A DNA stretch of 64,000 bases from Peribacillus sp. FSL E2-0218 (GTDB lineage: Bacteria; Bacillota; Bacilli; Bacillales; DSM-1321): positions 499,501-563,500 of the forward strand of contig NZ_CP150304.1 in assembly GCF_037992945.1 (NCBI RefSeq), read 5' to 3'. This document shows positions 7,420 to 15,068 of the stretch, piece by piece (within the stretch, counting starts at the first letter, position 1; every line of letters starts with the position of its first letter). The notes under the pieces are model-generated. The model was not told the origin of the DNA, did not search any database, and worked only from the letters and a program-made list of their open reading frames with translations. A program made the position numbers and the translations under genes.

Positions 7420-9049
7420 ACGCTTTGTAAGGTAAAATGATTTCGACTTCGGTTCCGCGATTTAGCTCGCTGTAAAACCGGACCTTCCCCCCGTGTGCTT
7501 CAATGATCCTGCAGCTGACCGTCAAGCCTAGGCCGGTGCCTCTTTCCTTAGAAGAATAGAAAGGCTCTCCAAGATGCTTCAAGCGATTTTTTTCTATTCC
7601 ACTTCCATTATCTTTAATGATGATCGAAAGGTTTTTGTCTGTATGCTCGAAGTCGATCCATATCTGGTCGGCGGCAGCCTCCATGGAATTCTTGAGCATG
7701 TTTATGAATACTTGCTTTAGTTGATTTCCCTCACATGAAAGCAGCGGTATGTCATTTTTAACTGATATTGATATTTGGGCGGAGAAGGAGTCCGCTTCTG
7801 GCTTCAACAAGGTCTTGACTTCATTGATCAGTTCCACGATTTGCTGCTTGCTGAAAGGAAGCTCCTGTGGTTTTGCCAGAACGAGTAACTCGCTTACGAT
7901 CAGATTGATCCGGTCCAGTTCACTTAGCATAATTGAGTAGTATTGTTCATGGGGATGGTCATTCTTTTTAAGTAATTGTACGAAACCTTTTAATGAAGTC
8001 AGCGGGTTCCGTACTTCATGGGCAACGCTTGCAGCCAGCTCGCCGACTATCGACAGTTTCTCGCTTCTCCTTAACCGTGCTTCGGTTTCCCGGATCTGCG
8101 TGACTTCTTTGGCATAAGTAATGATCCCGACCAATTCGTCACCAATCATCATGGGGACGAACGTACAAGAAAGCAGGATGGACTTCCCGTATTTCGTTAT
8201 AAATTGTATATCTTTCCCTTTTTTGATTCCTTTACGATTTTCCACGACATAGTCGCAGGATGTATGAATCAGTTCTGCATCTTCCGGTGAAAAATCCAGG
8301 TTAACGAAGGAGGAGCCATGGACTTCTTCTTGATGAAAGCCGGTAACCGTTTCAAACCTCGGATTCACGGTGGTGATCAACCCGTTTAAATCAAGCATGA
8401 GCATCGGGTATGGATTGTGTTCGAACAATGATTTATAACGTTGTTCACTATCGAATAATTGCTTCTCCGCAACAACTCTTTCAGATATATCCCTGCCGAT
8501 GACGACTAGCCCTTTTCGGGAACCATCTTCAAAGAACAAGGGAACCTTGATCGTATCAAAGGTTTTGTGATTGCCATCTGGAAGGGGAATGATTTCCTCG
8601 CATCTTGTAATTACCCCTTTCATCCACGTTTCCTCATCGGAAACTTCACAGTAGATCAACGACTCTTTGTAAAATTCAGTGTATTCCGCCAGCTCGCTGT
8701 CTTTTTTGCCCTTATAATCCACATGCTCCAATTGAAATAATTGAAGTCCAAAGGTATTCGATTCCAGCCATCGCCCATCGCCATCCTTGAAGTTAACGAA
8801 ATCGACCATCGAATTAATAAGTGTACGCCGGCGTTGCTCCGCTTCCTTTAATTGCTTGAATTCTTCCCTTTTAGCCAAGTAAAGGTATAAGACCATGCCT
8901 ATCGATAAAAGAAAGAAAATGCCTTCCACTCTCTGTAGTTGAATGAAGACCTCTTTGTTTTGAATATTTGTCGTTAAGAAATAGTCGAACACGACTAGTG
9001 TAAGAATCCCGGAAAGGATATATATACTTAAAATGGAACGCTTGGACAT
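7418..9049 (-). CDS. Membrane-bound PAS-domain sensor histidine kinase (sporulation-kinase type)
   Basis: A 543-residue kinase. Two N-terminal transmembrane helices (~7-27 and 41-59) have almost no extracellular loop. Two PAS domains follow (~70-190, and ~205-320 with NPYPMLMLDLNGLITTVNPRFE). The HisKA box is SVAHEVRNPLTSLKGF, phospho-acceptor His near residue 340. The HATPase_c domain has N (NMLKNSMEAA), G1 (DNGSGI) and G2 (GTGLGL) boxes. No response regulator is adjacent, as is usual for KinA-E type kinases feeding the sporulation phosphorelay, so that role is plausible but inferred. The start ATG has AGGGAGA upstream. Confidence 0.9.
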   Translation of the reverse strand: MSKRSILSIYILSGILTLVVFDYFLTTNIQNKEVFIQLQRVEGIFFLLSIGMVLYLYLAKREEFKQLKEAEQRRRTLINSMVDFVNFKDGDGRWLESNTFGLQLFQLEHVDYKGKKDSELAEYTEFYKESLIYCEVSDEETWMKGVITRCEEIIPLPDGNHKTFDTIKVPLFFEDGSRKGLVVIGRDISERVVAEKQLFDSEQRYKSLFEHNPYPMLMLDLNGLITTVNPRFETVTGFHQEEVHGSSFVNLDFSPEDAELIHTSCDYVVENRKGIKKGKDIQFITKYGKSILLSCTFVPMMIGDELVGIITYAKEVTQIRETEARLRRSEKLSIVGELAASVAHEVRNPLTSLKGFVQLLKKNDHPHEQYYSIMLSELDRINLIVSELLVLAKPQELPFSKQQIVELINEVKTLLKPEADSFSAQISISVKNDIPLLSCEGNQLKQVFINMLKNSMEAAADQIWIDFEHTDKNLSIIIKDNGSGIEKNRLKHLGEPFYSSKERGTGLGLTVSCRIIEAHGGKVRFYSELNRGTEVEIILPYKA

Positions 9050-9142
9050 GGAGATTCTCCCTGATTTTAAGACATTGCAATGGTAAAATTACATACACAT
9101 TTTAACAAACTATCGAAGAAAAATATATGCACAATCATAAAT

Positions 9143-9172
9143 AAAAAAACAGGAACCTAGGCGGTTACCTGT
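9143..9172 (-). terminator. Hairpin terminator after the TVP38-type gene
   Basis: Inverted repeat ACAGG-AACC/GGTT-ACCTGT around 9149-9172 overlaps the stop of the 9165-9821 gene. The A7 run to its left provides a U tail on the minus strand. Confidence 0.8.
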
Positions 9173-9821
9173 TTTTTCGGAAGATGCGTTGGCTCTTTTT
9201 CTTTTTCATCCGTTTGTAGATCATGAAAAATGATAAAAAGAGCAGTGCGAGTGCAGCTAACGTATATTGGTTCATCTCCATAGTTAGCAGGCCATATGGA
9301 ATCAGCGATAGAAAGAAAAAGTAAATCAGGTTTCCCAGTGTCGTTGCCAATAAAAAATCCTTGAATGTAACCGAACTGACTCCTGCTGCCAGGTTGATCA
9401 GGCTTGTAGGGATAAGCGGGAAAACCCTTCCGGTAAAGACATACATAAAACCGTGCTCCACAACACTTTCTTGCCATTTTTTATCCAGCTTCTTCAAAAG
9501 AAGGTCTTGAAACCAGTTTCTTGCAGCATAGAAGATCAATCCTGATGCTACTACACTCGTCAACCAACTCCAAAGGTAACCATATAAGAAGCCAAATATC
9601 GTGACATTGATCGTCAGGAGCAAAATTAATGGGATGATCGTAAATGAATTTTGGACAAACATTAATACGAATGTGACCAAAAAGGTGAGCGTGAGGTTTT
9701 CCTTCAAGATGCCAATAACTGACTCCAGGTCACTTTTCCATACTAAAGTGAATAATTCTGCATTTGTGTAAATGAATATTGCAATACCCAACAGAACAAT
9801 CAAAGTCAGTAATTTTTTCAA
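9165..9821 (-). CDS. TVP38/TMEM64 (VTT, DedA-like) family membrane protein
   Basis: A 218-residue integral membrane protein with about five hydrophobic segments. The VTT-domain signature is present: a re-entrant region containing FGFLYGYLWSWL, a conserved Gly-Arg-Val/Phe-P-x-x-P motif (TGRVFPLIPTSLINLAAG), and a final helix before a very basic tail (KRMKKKKSQR). Members of this family (YdjX, YtxB, YqeD-like) are implicated in lipid scrambling or membrane homeostasis; no substrate can be given. It is monocistronic between its own terminator and the queT terminator. Confidence 0.85.
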   Translation of the reverse strand: MKKLLTLIVLLGIAIFIYTNAELFTLVWKSDLESVIGILKENLTLTFLVTFVLMFVQNSFTIIPLILLLTINVTIFGFLYGYLWSWLTSVVASGLIFYAARNWFQDLLLKKLDKKWQESVVEHGFMYVFTGRVFPLIPTSLINLAAGVSSVTFKDFLLATTLGNLIYFFFLSLIPYGLLTMEMNQYTLAALALLFLSFFMIYKRMKKKKSQRIFRKNR

Positions 9822-9872
9822 AGGGTCACCACCATTCTTACTTATAGTTTACCAGCTTCAGGTTCATTGGTG

Positions 9873-9907
9873 AAAAAAGAGCTGTCGCAAAATGCAGACA
9901 GCTCTTT
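9873..9907 (-). terminator. Terminator of queT
   Basis: An 11-bp perfect stem AAAGAGCTGTC/GACAGCTCTTT (9876-9886, 9897-9907) carries a U tail on the minus strand from the A6 run at 9873-9878. Confidence 0.9.
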
Positions 9908-9941
9908 TACAGTATAGTAGGTTCAGGAAGCGATGATTCCT

Positions 9942-10427
9942 TTAAAGCCACTTTTCAAACTGAATTCTTTTGTTCATTGCATAAATGATTGGCGCACCAA
10001 CCAAAAGGACAACGAATTCACCAACTGCTGTGGTGCCCCAGCTTAACCAAAGCGGTAAGTCCAAGGCAAGGTTCAGTTCTATTGCAATCAAGAACATTGT
10101 GAACGTGAAAAAGATAATCGTCGCGATCATCCGTCCTTGGATACTTTTAATGAAACGCGAAACAAAAATGACCAGCAGCAGGGCGAGTATGGATTGCCCG
10201 ACCCCGAAAATCAAGTCAAACGGAACCATGGGTGAAAATAGCAGATTCGAAATGAATACACCGCCTACGATGCCATAGATGTATTTTTTATTGAATACTA
10301 TCAGATGGTTCAGCATTTCCGGAACCCGGAATTGGTATGCGCCAAAAGATATGGGTTGAAACACGAATGAGACCGCCACATATAAGGCAGCCAAGATCCC
10401 GCTTATCACGAGGGTACGATTATTCAT
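9942..10427 (-). CDS. queT: QueT family queuosine-precursor transporter
   Basis: A 161-residue protein with five to six hydrophobic helices. It has the QueT/ECF S-component features: an N-terminal GILAALYVAVSF helix, the QFRVPEMLNHL motif, and FGVGQSILAL. These proteins act as substrate-binding membrane subunits importing queuosine precursors (preQ0/preQ1), probably with a shared ECF energising module encoded elsewhere. The start ATG at 10427 is preceded by TAGGAG, which forms the tail of a preQ1-I riboswitch, independent support for the substrate. queF, another preQ1 gene, is in this window at 55923. Confidence 0.91.
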   Translation of the reverse strand: MNNRTLVISGILAALYVAVSFVFQPISFGAYQFRVPEMLNHLIVFNKKYIYGIVGGVFISNLLFSPMVPFDLIFGVGQSILALLLVIFVSRFIKSIQGRMIATIIFFTFTMFLIAIELNLALDLPLWLSWGTTAVGEFVVLLVGAPIIYAMNKRIQFEKWL

Positions 10428-10435
10428 TTTATTCT

Positions 10436-10472
10436 CTCCTAGTTTTTTATCGTGGGATGGTTACGAACCACG
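10436..10472 (-). promoter_or_regulatory. preQ1-I riboswitch controlling queT translation
   Basis: Read on the minus strand, CGTGG - loop TTCGTAACCATC - CCACG is followed by the A-rich ATAAAAAACTAGGAG tail. This is the compact class-I preQ1 aptamer: 5-bp P1, C-rich loop and A-rich strand. The ribosome binding site AGGAG of queT is the 3' end of the aptamer, so ligand binding should hide it (translational control). No terminator hairpin separates it from the ATG. Confidence 0.88.
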
Positions 10473-10640
10473 TATAGGTTTTTGCCTGAAGCTTAATAGT
10501 AGTCTAAATATGCCCCTTTCGTCAATTTGTAAAGAATGGTTATTGCACGACCTAGCTCCATGTAGGCCAAACGGAATTTTGATTTCTTGCATGGAAGGAT
10601 GATATTATTTTTATAGAGAAGTAGAAGGAGTGAGAGTGAC

Positions 10641-11138
10641 GTGTCAATTGAAAGTGTCAAACATCATTTTAAAAAATGGAATCGAGAAGGCGAAGTGATG
10701 GAGTTCGAAACATCAAGCGCTACGGTTTATGAGGCAGCGGATACCATTGGTGTGATTCCTGCGCGGATCGCTAAGACCCTATCCTTCAGGGGGGAAGGTG
10801 ACAAGGCGATTTTGGTTGTAGCGGCCGGGGATGCAAAAGTCGATAATAAGAAATTTCGCCAGTCATTCGGTTTCAAGGCAAGGATGCTGGCTCCTGATGA
10901 AGTGCTCCAACAGACTGGGCATGCTATCGGCGGCGTTTGCCCATTTGGACTGGCCAACGAGCTGGACGTTTTTCTCGATGTATCAATGAAGCGGTTTGAG
11001 TCGATATTTCCCGCTTGCGGCAGTACGAATTCTGCCATAAAGCTTACACTTGCTGAATTATTGGAATATTCAGGCGCTGAGGGGTGGGTTGATGTGTGTA
11101 AGGATTGGGAAGAAGTGATAATCGAGGAAAAAGGTTAG
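10641..11138 (+). CDS. YbaK/EbsC-type aminoacyl-tRNA deacylase
   Basis: A 165-residue single-domain protein of the YbaK/ProX editing family. Visible hallmarks are the ATVYEAADTIGV start of the fold, KTLSFRG, the DAKVDNKKFRQSFGFKARML block with the conserved Lys, GHAIGGVCPFG, and the late GSTNSAIKLT motif. Such proteins hydrolyse mischarged tRNAs (e.g. Cys- or Ala-tRNAPro) in trans. The start is the GTG at 10641 with GAAGGAG about ten bases upstream. The gene stands alone. Family is secure; the specific tRNA substrate is not determined. Confidence 0.9.
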   Translation: MSIESVKHHFKKWNREGEVMEFETSSATVYEAADTIGVIPARIAKTLSFRGEGDKAILVVAAGDAKVDNKKFRQSFGFKARMLAPDEVLQQTGHAIGGVCPFGLANELDVFLDVSMKRFESIFPACGSTNSAIKLTLAELLEYSGAEGWVDVCKDWEEVIIEEKG

Positions 11139-11268
11139 GAACGGCTGTTATTTTATGAAACGGAAAGATTCGCATCAGTTGGAAATCGCTCGATTACAGA
11201 AAAATAACCTGTGAAATCGCCCCAGCTGAAGATGCTCGTGAAGAAATCCCCTAAATGGAGCGTGAAGG

Positions 11269-12081
11269 ATGTTAACCGGAAGCCATCGAAAAAACAATAG
11301 CAGCTACCTTAGTCTAAAAACTCTTTATGAAGAAAACATCACGGTCAAGAGTATAGCCCAAGAGCTTGAAGCCTGTCACAAAAATGATGAAGCGCTGGAT
11401 ATACGTAATGCGCTGGAAAAAAAGAATTTCGATATCATGGCTGTGCAAGATCAAGGGGACATCATCGGATATATCGAAAGGCACGAGCTTGGTGAAGGAA
11501 GGATTTCGAGGTATTTGAGACACTTTTCACCAAGGGAGCTTGTTTCGGACTCAACCCCCTTGATTCAGCTTCTTCATATTTTCAAGAAAAAAACAAGGGT
11601 GTTCGTGCTGGAGAACAACTCAATCAAAAAGTTGATTACCCATGCTGACCTTCAAAAGCCGCCTATCAGGATGCTGATATTCGGCTATATCACCCTATTG
11701 GAAATGAGGCTGAGCGATATCATTTTGCATCGATTCGGCGATGGCGGCTGGCACTCCATGATAAGCGAGGACCGTCTGGAAAAGGCAACCGAATTATATC
11801 GGCGCCGAATCGATAAAAATGAAGACATCAATATAATAGAGTGTCTGCAAATCAGTGATAAGTTCGATATTATCCATAAAGATCAGGAAATGAGGCGCTT
11901 TTTTCAAATCCCTTCAAAAAGTAAGGGGAGGAAGGATGCGAATGCGATCCGGAAATTGCGGGATAAGATTTCGCATGCCAATGAATTGGGGCTGGACATG
12001 TCCTGGATGGAAATCATTGAAGTGGTCGAATGCTGCGGTCAGCTGCTCGAAATATCCGAATCCTATCAGTACGAGAAGTAA
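11269..12081 (+). CDS. CBS-pair protein with C-terminal HEPN-like domain
   Basis: A 270-residue soluble protein that I cannot name. The first ~130 residues look like a CBS pair: VKSIAQELEAC, a central FDIMAVQDQGDIIGYIERHEL strand-helix unit, then PRELVSDSTPLIQLLHIF and VFVLENNSIKKLITHADL. The rest is helical and contains the motif R-x4-H (RDKISHAN, residues ~235-242), the usual catalytic signature of HEPN RNases, after a conserved LLEMRLSDII helix. The combination suggests a ligand-sensing domain controlling a HEPN module. The ATG at 11269 has only a weak ribosome binding site (GAAGG immediately before). It ends in a strong terminator. The HEPN call is by motif alone. Confidence 0.68.
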   Translation: MLTGSHRKNNSSYLSLKTLYEENITVKSIAQELEACHKNDEALDIRNALEKKNFDIMAVQDQGDIIGYIERHELGEGRISRYLRHFSPRELVSDSTPLIQLLHIFKKKTRVFVLENNSIKKLITHADLQKPPIRMLIFGYITLLEMRLSDIILHRFGDGGWHSMISEDRLEKATELYRRRIDKNEDINIIECLQISDKFDIIHKDQEMRRFFQIPSKSKGRKDANAIRKLRDKISHANELGLDMSWMEIIEVVECCGQLLEISESYQYEK

Positions 12082-12112
12082 GAACCAGGCATCCATACTG
12101 GTTCTTTTTTTG
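12081..12112 (+). terminator. Terminator after the CBS/HEPN-like gene
   Basis: Stem AGAACCAG/CTGGTTCT (12081-12088 and 12098-12105) is followed by T6, starting on the last base of the stop codon. Confidence 0.9.
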
Positions 12113-12137
12113 TTTTTGGTACTTCAATCAAGAGAGA

Positions 12138-12161
12138 AAGCTGCCTATATTTAGGCAGCTT
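12138..12161 (-). terminator. Terminator after the DUF3892 gene
   Basis: Perfect inverted repeat AAGCTGCCTA/TAGGCAGCTT lies just beyond the minus-strand stop at 12172. The U tail is imperfect (CTTTCTCTC). Confidence 0.75.
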
Positions 12162-12171
12162 CCCCAAGGTA

Positions 12172-12468
12172 TTAAAACTCTGGCAGTTGGTCGAGATTAT
12201 TTTCCTTGATGCCATCAGGCTCACTCCGCAATATGTCACGTCCATATTTATGAAAGACATCAACATTGGCAAGCTGACCTGCCTTCGCCTCGGAAAGGGC
12301 AGTAGGGTAGTCAAGTTCGCGGCCGGAATTCGTCTTGATGGCAATGATATTGTCATCATCATTTTTCCTGACAGCAATGATTTCTTCCTTTCCAGTTGAA
12401 TCAGGCTGATTTGCTTGCGGTGTACCCTGCTGTTTATAGGATTCATAGGCTTTTTCAAATTGGACCAT
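12172..12468 (-). CDS. DUF3892 domain protein
   Basis: A 98-residue acidic soluble protein. The block IIAVRKNDDDNIIAIKTNSG, then GRELDYPTALSEAKAG and the C-terminal RSEPDGIKENNLDQLP, matches the DUF3892 family pattern known from Bacillus. The function of the family is unknown. The first ~30 residues are polar and Gln-rich. The start at 12468 is preceded by AGGAGGTGTC (minus strand), a very strong ribosome binding site. It converges on the CBS/HEPN-like gene. Confidence 0.83.
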   Translation of the reverse strand: MVQFEKAYESYKQQGTPQANQPDSTGKEEIIAVRKNDDDNIIAIKTNSGRELDYPTALSEAKAGQLANVDVFHKYGRDILRSEPDGIKENNLDQLPEF

Positions 12469-12716
12469 GTTTTTGACACCTCCTATGTATAGGGTGAACT
12501 AATTGTTCTGCAATATACAAACCTCATCCAGCTACGCTGTCGACGTATGTAAATACTGAATGTGGTACTTTTTGCATGATTCGATAATCCTGTAAATTTC
12601 TTTATTCTGGTAAAAAGCTACTTTCGTCATGGCTGAATAGGGATGAACCTACCTATTTAGATATCTTTTGCTATTGTAAAATTATGGAGTGGAACTATGA
12701 AACTGGGAGGCAATCT

Positions 12717-14114
12717 ATGAAAAAACAATTTCTATCATTTACACTAATCGCTGGAATGGTCCTTCATCCATCAGGGACAGTCCCTGCGTTGGCAGCAACA
12801 CATCCTGCTCCGGCGCATCATGCTGCATCCGCAGATAAGCAGGTCGTTAAAAGGATCGATGTCGAAAAAATCTACAGAAATATTGATTACCTCTCCAAAA
12901 CACCTCGAGTGGCCGGTACTGAATCAGAGTACAAGGCCGTCCAGTTCATCAAAAAGCAATTCAAATCATACGGCTATAAAGCCAATATCGAAAAGTTCAA
13001 TTTTTTATCCTATACGGATCCAAATCGGGTTGAGCTATCCATTGGCGGCTTTGATGGGGAAATCAAGCCAAACCATTTAACTTATTCAGTGAATGGAAAT
13101 CCATCCGGTGAACTGGTATATGCCGGCCTAGGAACGAAGGAAGAGCTTGAAAAAGCAAGTGTCACAGGGAAAATTGCCCTTATCCAAAGAGGCAGTCTCA
13201 CTTTTGCAGAGAAGGTACTGAACGCGGCAGAAAAAGGCGCGGCGGGTGTCATCCTGTACAATAATGCAGATGGCGAATTGAATGGAACCCTCGGAGGGGA
13301 CAATGATCAGTATATTCCTTCTGTCACGATCACGAAAAAAGATGGAGAGGCCCTGCTGGAAAAAATGAAGGCAGGAGGCAATTTGACCGCTTCATTAAAA
13401 ATCGAAGGGGCTCATACTGGAGAAAAAACCTCTTATAACGTGGTGGCCATGAAAAAGGCTACCAAGAACATGAAAGCTAAAAAAAGCGATATCATTTATA
13501 TCACAGGTCATCATGATTCCGTCGCTGGAGCACCGGGAGCGAATGATGACGCATCGGGAACGTCTGTCACACTTGAACTTGCCCGGGTATTGAAGAATCT
13601 TCCCGCTGATACGGAAATCCGCTTCGTTACCTTCGGCGCCGAGGAGAATGGTCTGCTAGGTTCGCAGCATTATGTCGGGAACCTCCCTGAGGAGGAGATC
13701 AAGCGGACGATCGCCAACTTCAACCTCGATATGGTTGGAAGCAGGGACGCTGGAGATTTGGTGATTTTAAGTAATGATGGCGAAATGAATCTTGTGACCA
13801 ATCTGGCTCAGGCATCAAGTGCCAGGCTGAATGGGACGCCTACTCCTTATGGGCAAGGCGGCCGAAGTGACCATGTATCCTTCGCCGAGGCTGGGATTCC
13901 CGCGGCCTTATTCATCCACAGTCCTTCAGAACCTTGGTATCATACTCCTGATGATACCATTGATAAGATCTCTAAGGAAAAGCTTCAAGATGTTGCTGAA
14001 ATCGTCGGCACTGCTGTCTATGACCAAGCAAAAATTGAAAAGAAAAAAACATTTCCACCTCAAGGGAAAAAGGTGAAAGCACCGGATTTAGCTGAAGAGA
14101 AAGAATTCAAGTAA
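12717..14114 (+). CDS. Secreted M28 family aminopeptidase with PA domain (YwaD-like)
   Basis: A 465-residue exported zinc aminopeptidase. The ATG at 12717 follows GGGAGG by six bases and gives a clean signal peptide (MKKQFLSF...PALA); an ATG at 12684 lacks such a site. A PA domain (~105-235, with KIALIQRGSLTFAEKVLNA) is inserted before the M28 catalytic domain. Zinc and catalytic residues are visible in the HHDSVAGAPGANDDASG, FGAEENGLLG, NLDMVG and WYHTPDD motifs. It is comparable in order and length to Bacillus YwaD. It would release N-terminal residues from peptides outside the cell. It is monocistronic with a strong terminator. Confidence 0.91.
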   Translation: MKKQFLSFTLIAGMVLHPSGTVPALAATHPAPAHHAASADKQVVKRIDVEKIYRNIDYLSKTPRVAGTESEYKAVQFIKKQFKSYGYKANIEKFNFLSYTDPNRVELSIGGFDGEIKPNHLTYSVNGNPSGELVYAGLGTKEELEKASVTGKIALIQRGSLTFAEKVLNAAEKGAAGVILYNNADGELNGTLGGDNDQYIPSVTITKKDGEALLEKMKAGGNLTASLKIEGAHTGEKTSYNVVAMKKATKNMKAKKSDIIYITGHHDSVAGAPGANDDASGTSVTLELARVLKNLPADTEIRFVTFGAEENGLLGSQHYVGNLPEEEIKRTIANFNLDMVGSRDAGDLVILSNDGEMNLVTNLAQASSARLNGTPTPYGQGGRSDHVSFAEAGIPAALFIHSPSEPWYHTPDDTIDKISKEKLQDVAEIVGTAVYDQAKIEKKKTFPPQGKKVKAPDLAEEKEFK

Positions 14115-14142
14115 GGAAGATGTACGAAGGGTAAGTTTTTTA

Positions 14143-14167
14143 GGGTGCATCCTGCACCCCTTTTTTT
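14143..14167 (+). terminator. Terminator of the M28 aminopeptidase gene
   Basis: A 7-bp GGGTGCA/TGCACCC stem with a 3-base loop is followed by C and T7. Confidence 0.92.
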
Positions 14168-14355
14168 ATGTTTAAAAATGGAAAATTAGGGGTAATAAGC
14201 CTAGGTTGGAACTGCTTTTATATGGGTGTAATTTCCTAATGTTCGAGCTTAAATAGCTTATTTATCCCTATTTAACTGTAAGACTATAATCCTTATAATA
14301 AAAAATATGAAAAATATGACAGTGATGAAGAATGATTTTTTGAGGTGATTACGAA

Positions 14356-14781
14356 TTGCATGCAAATTCTTTAAGGGAGATTCACTCGGCCATCTCGGGC
14401 AGAATGTCGGATGTGAGTGAAAAAATCAATCGCTTGGAGCAGGCTAAACGACAAATCAATGAAGAACAAGATATATGCTTGGGAGAAATCAGGAAAATAA
14501 TACATCCGGAATTGGCAGGAAGCTGGACGGGAAATCGAGCCGATGATTTCCAAGATGCCCGCAGCGATGCGTACAAGGCCATGTCTACGATCATTCATGC
14601 TGATTATGACGACTATCAAGAGAAAATCGAAGGAAAAATCACAATGCTGAATATAGAGAAAACAGCTTTGAGTGCAGCAGGCACCATAGCCCATGAAGCG
14701 GATGCCCTTTTGGAAAAAGGAGAAGCCGTCATTGATCAATTGGAAAGTAAACTATCATATTTAAAAGGGTGGTTGTTTTAA
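14356..14781 (+). CDS. YwqH-like (DUF5082) LXG-toxin accessory protein
   Basis: A 141-residue, entirely helical protein (long heptad-like stretch MSDVSEKINRLEQAKRQINEEQ, then WTGNRADDFQDAR). The W-x-G-like turn and size fit the WXG100-like DUF5082/YwqH family encoded first in Bacillus LXG operons. Such small helical proteins bind the LXG domain and help target it to the type VII (Yuk/Yue) secretion system. The TTG at 14356 is used, with TGAGGTGATT six bases upstream; no ATG is in frame. The stop overlaps the start of the next gene (TAATG). Confidence 0.85.
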   Translation: MHANSLREIHSAISGRMSDVSEKINRLEQAKRQINEEQDICLGEIRKIIHPELAGSWTGNRADDFQDARSDAYKAMSTIIHADYDDYQEKIEGKITMLNIEKTALSAAGTIAHEADALLEKGEAVIDQLESKLSYLKGWLF

Positions 14782-15068
14782 TGACGACAATCAAGCTGAA
14801 TCATCCTGCCGTAACGAAGCAGGTCGATCAGGTAAAGACGGCCCTTGGTGGCGTCAGTCTTGGACATGTACCAGCAGGAGAGCTTGGCAGCAATAAATTG
14901 GAATTTACCTCGAAGTGGATGGATCGGGAAACGAACCTTGAGAAGGTTTTCGAACAATATATTAAAATCGTCCAAAAAAATGTCGAAGATACCCGGGCCA
15001 ATATCGATTTATTAAAAGAGCAGGATGAAGCCATCGCCCATACTTCACATGGGTATCCTGCGAGATGA
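14781..15068 (+). CDS. YwqI-like (DUF5344) LXG-toxin accessory protein
   Basis: A 95-residue protein with the DUF5344/YwqI pattern: a start MTTIKLNHPAVTKQVDQVK, a middle hinge, and a C-terminal helix DTRANIDLLKEQDEAIA. It is the second small partner usually placed between YwqH and the LXG toxin. I prefer the ATG at 14781, which follows AAAGGGTGG and overlaps the preceding stop by one base; a GTG at 14769 would add four residues. Its stop overlaps the toxin start (ATGA), so all three are translationally coupled. Confidence 0.84.
   Translation: MTTIKLNHPAVTKQVDQVKTALGGVSLGHVPAGELGSNKLEFTSKWMDRETNLEKVFEQYIKIVQKNVEDTRANIDLLKEQDEAIAHTSHGYPAR

Noticed and set aside
11150..11268. Short frames before the CBS/HEPN-like gene (e.g. 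MKRKDSHQLEIARLQ)
   Set aside because: Only ~18 codons, no good start signal, and no continuity with the next gene.
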